NCBI GenBank assembly: GCA_947623215.1
Contig: CANQGN010000050.1
Location: forward strand, 1-9,354
Reading direction: 5' to 3'
From: an uncultured Clostridia bacterium
GTDB taxonomy: Bacteria; Bacillota; Clostridia; Oscillospirales; Acutalibacteraceae
DNA length: 9,354 nucleotides
Shown: in pieces, positions 5,667 to 9,354 of the stretch
How positions within the stretch are numbered: the first letter of the stretch is position 1
Layout: each line of letters begins with the position of its first letter
The notes under the pieces: generated by a model
Told to the model about the DNA's origin: nothing
Databases searched by the model: none
Seen by the model: the letters and a program-made list of their open reading frames with translations, nothing else
Program-made: the position numbers and the translations under genes

Positions 5667-7852
5667 AACGTCATCCGTTTAAAACGACCGGCCGTCGGCT
5701 GTTTGCGGCCGCGCTGGGATGTTTATTTGCCCTTTGCCTGCCCCTTTCGGTAGGGGCAGAGGCCGCCGCTTTACCGGTAAAAGAAGAAGTGGTATACGGC
5801 TTTTTGTCGGCAGACGGCAGCCTGCGGCAGGTTACGGTGGTGAACTGTTTGGAGCTGACGGAATCCGGCGAAGCGGTGGATTACGGCGCGTATACCAACC
5901 TGCGCAACATGACGGGCGAGCAGCCGCTTACCCAAACCGGCAACCGGGTTACCGTTTCGGCCGGGCCCGGGCGGCTGTATTACGAGGGCACCCTGCCCGC
6001 CGCCCGCCTGCCGTGGGAGCTGACCGTTCGCGCCGCGCTGAACGGTAAGGACTGCCCGCCGGAGGATTTAGCCGGGCAAAGCGGCAGCCTTACCCTGCGC
6101 TTGTCGCTCGCCCGGGCGGCCGACGCCACGGCTGACGCTTACGCGGGCTACGCGCTGCAACTCAGCTTTACGCTGGCAGACGAGGTGTGCGGGGCGCTTT
6201 CTGCCCCCGGCGCCACCGTGGCGCGGGTGGGGGGCAGCCGCCAGCTGACCTACACCGTACTGCCGGGCGGCAGCCTTTCGGCTGAAATCACGGCGGAAGT
6301 AACGAATTTTGAAATGGATGGCATTACCGTAACCGGGCTGCCCCTCAGCCTTTCGCTGCCGGTTACGGCAGACGATTTTTCGCCCCAGCTGCGCCAGCTG
6401 GAAGAGGCTGTAGCGGCGCTGGCTAAGGGCGCCGAGCAGCTGCGGCAAGGTACGGGTTCGCTCAGCGGCGGGCAAAGCGAAGCCTTAACCGCCGGCGCGG
6501 GGTCGCTGGCCAGCGGTCTTGCCGAGGCAGAGCAGGCCGCCGAAGCCCTGGCTGACGGCGCCAAAGCGGGCGAAACGGGGGCCGACCGGCTGGCGGAGGC
6601 CGCCGGAGCGCTGGAAGAGGGTGCGGGGTCGCTGCAAAGCAGCCTTGCCCGGCTGCGGCAGGCGCTCGCCATGCTACAAGGGCAAACCGGCGCGCTGCAA
6701 GCGGGCAATGAAGAATTTGCCCAGTCGCTGAACGCGTTAGAGGCGGCGCTGGCGCCCCTTTCTTCGTTTTCGGCAGACGATTTCTCGGCGCTGGCCGCCG
6801 GTGCGGCGGCGCTGGCAGAGGGCGCGGCCTCACTGCAAGAGGGAGCGGCGGCGTTATCACAGCAAACCGGCTGGCAGTCCTACTGCGACGTGATGAACCA
6901 AAACGGCCTGCCGGTAGAGGGTTTGGCCGGGCAAAACACGCTGACCGCCTCTGCCATAGACGCCCAGTGCGCCGCCATGCAGCAGCAAATAGAGGCGGCG
7001 GAAGCCGCCGGGGAAGACGCGACGGTGCTAAAGGCCCAGCAGCAGGCCCTGCGGCAGGTAGCCCAGCTGCTGCGGGCAAACGCCGGGGCGTTAAACGGCG
7101 CCCGCGACTACTTAAACGCCCTTGCAGACTCGGCGGGCACCCTCAGCACTGCCGCCGCTACCCTGCGGGGGCAGGCCGATTTGCTGGCCGAGCGACTGGG
7201 GGAGGCGAGTGAAGCGATAACGCGCCTTGCCGGGCAATTGCCTGCCCTTGCCGCCGCCGTGCAGGGGCTGGTAGCGGGTTACGCCGACCTTTCTACCGGC
7301 TGGCAGGCCTACGCCGCCGGGGTGGCGCAAATTGTTACCGCTTTTGAGGCGCTGCCGACCGCCGTGGGCAGCTTTACCGAGGGGGCGGCCGCCCTGCAAA
7401 GCGGGCTTGCGGCGGCGCGGCAGGGCTTCCACGACCTCGGCGCGGGCGCCGGGGCCTTGACCACCGGCGCCGGGCAGCTGACGGGCGGGGCCGCCGAGCT
7501 GCAAAAGAGCCTCAACGTGCTGGGGGCCGCCATGCCCGCCCTGCAAAGCGGCGCGGCTTCTCTATGCGACGGGGCCGGGGCGCTGAAAGAGCAAACAGAC
7601 GGTTTGAGCGAGAGCGTGCGCGACCGGCTGGCAAAACTGCTCGACCCCCTAACCGGCAGCACGGGGGCGGCGGTCTCCTTCGCTTCGTCCCAAAACACCG
7701 GCGTGCGCAGCGTGCAGTTTGTGCTCAAAACCGACGCTATTGCCCCGCCGGAAGAACCGGCCGCACCGGAACCGTCGCCCGCCAAGCCCCTTACCTTTTG
7801 GCAAAAGCTGCTGCGGCTGTTTGGGTTGTACCACCCGGAAGACGAGGCGTAG
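5663..7852 (+). CDS. Secreted xxxLxxG-repeat coiled-coil protein, partner of MMPL transporter
   Basis: A 729-residue protein. The start is ATG 5663, overlapping the transporter stop by 4 bp, with AAAGGAG at 5645-5651; the same frame is open further upstream but only as a shadow of the transporter. Residues 1-34 form a signal peptide (basic MKRHPFKTTGRR, hydrophobic 13-30, AEA cleavage site near 32-34) with no lipobox. Residues about 40-235 look like an all-beta domain. From 240 to 655 the chain is Ala/Leu/Gly/Gln-rich, with xxxLxxG repeats typical of YhgE/Pip-type proteins, e.g. LAAGAAALAEGAASLQEGAAAL (377-398, written here as overlapping 7-mers) and LTTGAGQLTGGAAEL (599-613). A segment at 404-440 (NQNGLPVEG, Cys408, Cys436) interrupts them. 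A short beta stretch (667-692), a Pro/Glu linker (694-708) and an amphipathic end (FWQKLLRLFGLY, 712-723) follow. Unlike YhgE it has no C-terminal membrane block, which the neighbouring transporter may supply. Function unknown; likely an extracytoplasmic accessory subunit. Confidence 0.88.
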   Translation: MKRHPFKTTGRRLFAAALGCLFALCLPLSVGAEAAALPVKEEVVYGFLSADGSLRQVTVVNCLELTESGEAVDYGAYTNLRNMTGEQPLTQTGNRVTVSAGPGRLYYEGTLPAARLPWELTVRAALNGKDCPPEDLAGQSGSLTLRLSLARAADATADAYAGYALQLSFTLADEVCGALSAPGATVARVGGSRQLTYTVLPGGSLSAEITAEVTNFEMDGITVTGLPLSLSLPVTADDFSPQLRQLEEAVAALAKGAEQLRQGTGSLSGGQSEALTAGAGSLASGLAEAEQAAEALADGAKAGETGADRLAEAAGALEEGAGSLQSSLARLRQALAMLQGQTGALQAGNEEFAQSLNALEAALAPLSSFSADDFSALAAGAAALAEGAASLQEGAAALSQQTGWQSYCDVMNQNGLPVEGLAGQNTLTASAIDAQCAAMQQQIEAAEAAGEDATVLKAQQQALRQVAQLLRANAGALNGARDYLNALADSAGTLSTAAATLRGQADLLAERLGEASEAITRLAGQLPALAAAVQGLVAGYADLSTGWQAYAAGVAQIVTAFEALPTAVGSFTEGAAALQSGLAAARQGFHDLGAGAGALTTGAGQLTGGAAELQKSLNVLGAAMPALQSGAASLCDGAGALKEQTDGLSESVRDRLAKLLDPLTGSTGAAVSFASSQNTGVRSVQFVLKTDAIAPPEEPAAPEPSPAKPLTFWQKLLRLFGLYHPEDEA

Positions 7853-7888
7853 CGCGATTTTATAATTTTTACAATTTTGATCATTCAC

Positions 7889-7918
7889 AAAGCTCCGGGC
7901 TGCGGCCCGGGGCTTTTT
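7889..7918 (+). terminator. Intrinsic terminator of the MMPL operon
   Basis: A 12-bp stem (7889-7900 with 7905-7916, one T-G wobble), a TGCG tetraloop and a run of five T (7914-7918) lie 36 nt after the TAG stop. It ends 12 nt before the -35 of dinB, insulating that gene from read-through. Confidence 0.92.
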
Positions 7919-7930
7919 GAAACGGGGCGC

Positions 7931-7959
7931 TTGACAGCCGCCGGGGAATGTGGTATGCT
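7931..7959 (+). promoter_or_regulatory. dinB: Promoter of dinB with extended -10
   Basis: A perfect -35 TTGACA (7931-7936), a 17-nt spacer and -10 TATGCT (7954-7959; 4 of 6) preceded by TGG, giving the extended -10 form TGnTATGCT. Transcription should begin near 7966, with a leader of about 62 nt. This rules out the in-frame GTG at 7950 as the gene start, since it lies inside the promoter. Confidence 0.82.
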
Positions 7960-7966
7960 ATAAAGC

Positions 7967-7980
7967 GGAACAAATGTTCT
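7967..7980 (+). promoter_or_regulatory. LexA/DinR-type SOS operator at the dinB start site
   Basis: GAAC-AAAT-GTTC at 7968-7979 is a perfect palindrome in its arms and matches the Bacillota SOS-box core (CGAAC-N4-GTTCG); the outer pair is G...T rather than C...G. It lies about 8 nt after the -10, over the expected transcription start, where a bound repressor would block initiation. The downstream gene is a Y-family polymerase, a classic SOS target, which supports the call. LexA itself is not in the window. Confidence 0.75.
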
Positions 7981-7995
7981 TCAACAAAGAAGAAC
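7976..7995 (+). repeat. Perfect 7-bp inverted repeat in the dinB leader
   Basis: GTTCTTC (7976-7982) and GAAGAAC (7989-7995) are exact reverse complements around AACAAA. In RNA they could form a small hairpin at about +11 to +30. The left arm reuses the GTTC half of the SOS operator, so GAAC/GTTC/GAAC half-sites occur at 7968, 7976 and 7992. Confidence 0.6.
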
Positions 7996-8013
7996 CAAGC
8001 AAAACCACACAAA

Positions 8014-8020
8014 GAGGGGA
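8014..8020 (+). promoter_or_regulatory. Ribosome binding site deciding the dinB GTG start
   Basis: GAGGGGA lies 7 nt upstream of GTG 8028 in an otherwise A/C-rich, weakly structured leader. It gives the expected N-terminus, with the catalytic HCDLNNYF motif beginning at residue 8. Confidence 0.75.
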
Positions 8021-8027
8021 AACCGCC

Positions 8028-9275
8028 GTGGGAGATCGGGTTATATTGCATTGCGATTTAAACAACTATTTTGCCTCGGCCGAGTGCGTAGACCACCCGG
8101 AGTGGCGGGGGGTGCCCATGGCCGTTTGCGGCAGCCGGGAGGAACGGCGGGGCATTGTGCTGGCCAAAAACGAGCTGGCCAAAACGGCGGGGGTGCAAAC
8201 CGCCATGCCGGTGGGGGAGGCGCTGCGGCTTTGCCCCCGCCTGCTTACGGTGCCGCCCCATTACGAGCGCTACGCCGCATACGCCCGGCAGGTGCGGGCC
8301 ATTTACGCCGAGTATACCGATTTGGTAGAACCCTTTGGCATAGACGAATGCTGGCTGGACGTAACCGGCAGCCGCCGCCTGTTTGGCGACGGAGAGGCCG
8401 TGGCCCACGCCATTCGTCGGCGGGTGAAACGGGAGCTGGGGCTGACCATTTCGGTAGGGGTGAGCTTTTGCAAGGTGATGGCCAAGCTGGGGTCGGATTT
8501 TAAAAAGCCGGACGCGGTAACCCTGTTGCCCCGCAGCGCGCTGCAAAGTAGGGTGTGGCCGCTGCCGGTGGGGCGGCTGCTGGGGGTGGGGCGGCGCACC
8601 GAGGGGCAGCTGGCGGCGCTGGGCATTTTTACCATCGGCCAGCTGGCGGCCGAGCAGCCGGGCGCCGTAAAACGGCGGCTGGGCAAAAACGGCCTGCGGC
8701 TGTGGCAGTTTGCCAACGGGTTGGAGTGCGAGCCGGTTTCGCCCTTCGGCTACCACCGCCCGCCGGAGAGCGTAAGCCGGTCGGTTACCACGCCGACGGA
8801 TTTAGAAACGCCCGAGCAGATTCGCCGGGTGCTGGTGGGCTTGGCGGAATCGCTTTGCAGCGAGCTGCGACAGGAGGAACTGGTGGCCGACATGGTAACC
8901 CTGAGCCTGCGCGACGCCTCCTTTGCCGGTTGCTCTGCCCGGGCGGCGCTTGGCTTCCCCACCCGGGCGGTTTTGCCGCTGGTTTCGGCCGCTATGCAGC
9001 TGCTGCCGCGTTTGTGGCAGGGGCAGCCGCTGCGGGCGGTGGGCATTGGCGCCGGGCGACTGCTGCCCCAGTCGGCCAGCCGCCAAACGGGGCTGCTGTT
9101 TGACTGGCGGCGGTGCGAGCGGTGGGAGCGGCTGGAGGGCGACGTAGACCGCCTGCGCGGCCGGTTTGGCCCCCGGGCGGTGGTGCGGGCCTCGCAGCTT
9201 ACCCAGTCGGTGGCCGCCATGCCCCATACCCTGCCGCTTAGCCATGCCGCCGGGGGTTCGACTGCTTTCGACTGA
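8028..9275 (+). CDS. dinB: Y-family DNA polymerase (DNA polymerase IV, DinB-type)
   Basis: A 415-residue translesion polymerase that copies damaged or misaligned template without proofreading. The catalytic metal ligands are Asp10 (HCDLNNYF, 8-15) and Asp106/Glu107 (GIDECWLDV, 104-112). Phe15 sits at the ribonucleotide steric-gate position. The second Asp of the E. coli DMD motif is Asn12 here, common in clostridial homologues. AVCG, GIVLAKNELAK (42-52) and VPPHYERY (75-82) belong to the fingers and palm. SVGVSFCKVMAKLGSDFKKP follows in the palm, then an HhH-type thumb with LLGVGRRTEGQL and the little-finger domain. QTGLLF (353-358) fits the QxxLxF beta-clamp-binding hexapeptide and sits just before the terminal helix. 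GTG 8028 is chosen over GTG 7950 because of its ribosome binding site and the promoter position. It is a single-gene unit with a LexA-type operator, so it is probably induced by DNA damage. A UvrX/ImuB-like variant is less likely since the catalytic residues are complete. Confidence 0.94.
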   Translation: MGDRVILHCDLNNYFASAECVDHPEWRGVPMAVCGSREERRGIVLAKNELAKTAGVQTAMPVGEALRLCPRLLTVPPHYERYAAYARQVRAIYAEYTDLVEPFGIDECWLDVTGSRRLFGDGEAVAHAIRRRVKRELGLTISVGVSFCKVMAKLGSDFKKPDAVTLLPRSALQSRVWPLPVGRLLGVGRRTEGQLAALGIFTIGQLAAEQPGAVKRRLGKNGLRLWQFANGLECEPVSPFGYHRPPESVSRSVTTPTDLETPEQIRRVLVGLAESLCSELRQEELVADMVTLSLRDASFAGCSARAALGFPTRAVLPLVSAAMQLLPRLWQGQPLRAVGIGAGRLLPQSASRQTGLLFDWRRCERWERLEGDVDRLRGRFGPRAVVRASQLTQSVAAMPHTLPLSHAAGGSTAFD

Positions 9276-9279
9276 TTGC

Positions 9280-9331
9280 GCGGTTATTCTACATAAATCT
9301 CACTCTACCGCTAAAAAGTGAAAATAACTGC
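9280..9331. repeat. Nested imperfect inverted repeats after dinB
   Basis: GCGGTTATT (9280-9288) pairs with AATAACTGC (9323-9331) over 9 bp with one G-T wobble. Inside it TCACT (9300-9304) pairs with AGTGA (9317-9321). No T-run follows, so it does not look like an intrinsic terminator; it directly abuts a -35-like box and could be an operator or simply chance in an AT-richer stretch. Confidence 0.35.
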
Positions 9332-9337
9332 TTGACA
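9332..9337 (+). promoter_or_regulatory. Possible -35 box of a downstream promoter
   Basis: TTGACA is a perfect -35 hexamer. With the 17-nt spacing used by the other promoters here, the -10 would begin at 9355, one base beyond the window, so it cannot be confirmed. Bases 9276-9354 hold no gene. Confidence 0.4.
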
Positions 9338-9354
9338 ATCGCCCGCTTCTCTGC

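Noticed and set aside
7861..7866. TATAAT between the repeat gene and the terminator
   Set aside because: There is no -35-like hexamer at 16-18 nt upstream, and any transcript would run straight into the terminator at 7889-7918.

Overview
The window is dense, high-GC bacterial DNA that also carries textbook low-GC-Gram-positive expression signals. These are TTGACA/TATAAT-type promoters with 17-nt spacers, strong AGGAGG-like ribosome binding sites, frequent GTG/TTG starts, and a GAAC-N4-GTTC box of the Bacillota LexA type. Together with a type III pantothenate kinase, a clostridial-style Y-family polymerase (HCDLNNYF...GIDECWLDV) and an MMPL/xxxLxxG-repeat pair, this suggests a high-GC member of the Clostridia, perhaps Oscillospiraceae-like. 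The taxonomic call is inference. No mobile element, CRISPR array, rRNA or tRNA was seen.

Layout. Positions 1-3435 hold a three-gene minus-strand operon: coaX (type III pantothenate kinase), then tsaD (tRNA t6A synthesis), then a large protein that leaves the left edge. That last gene is open for 536 codons with no stop in the window. It joins a SUMF1/formylglycine-generating-enzyme-like domain to a GH42/GH14-like glycoside hydrolase barrel. Positions 3436-3590 are a divergent intergenic region with back-to-back promoters, one for the coaX operon and one, a perfect consensus, for the plus strand.

Positions 3591-7852 are a two-gene plus-strand operon: an MMPL/RND-type membrane transporter, overlapping by 4 bp (ATGA) a secreted 729-residue protein built on xxxLxxG repeats. 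A strong intrinsic terminator follows at 7889-7918. Positions 7931-9275 hold dinB, a Y-family DNA polymerase, with its own extended -10 promoter, a LexA-type operator at the transcription start, and an overlapping inverted repeat in the leader. The last 79 bases contain an imperfect nested inverted repeat and a TTGACA box whose partner -10 would fall just outside the window.

How it works together. coaX and tsaD are housekeeping genes (CoA synthesis and tRNA modification) expressed from one promoter; the SUMF1-glycosidase is a less usual passenger on the same transcript. The MMPL transporter and its repeat-protein partner look like one envelope machine. dinB looks like an independent, DNA-damage-inducible unit. 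The least ordinary items are the SUMF1-glycosidase fusion, the transporter/repeat-protein module and the overlapping operator/hairpin in front of dinB.
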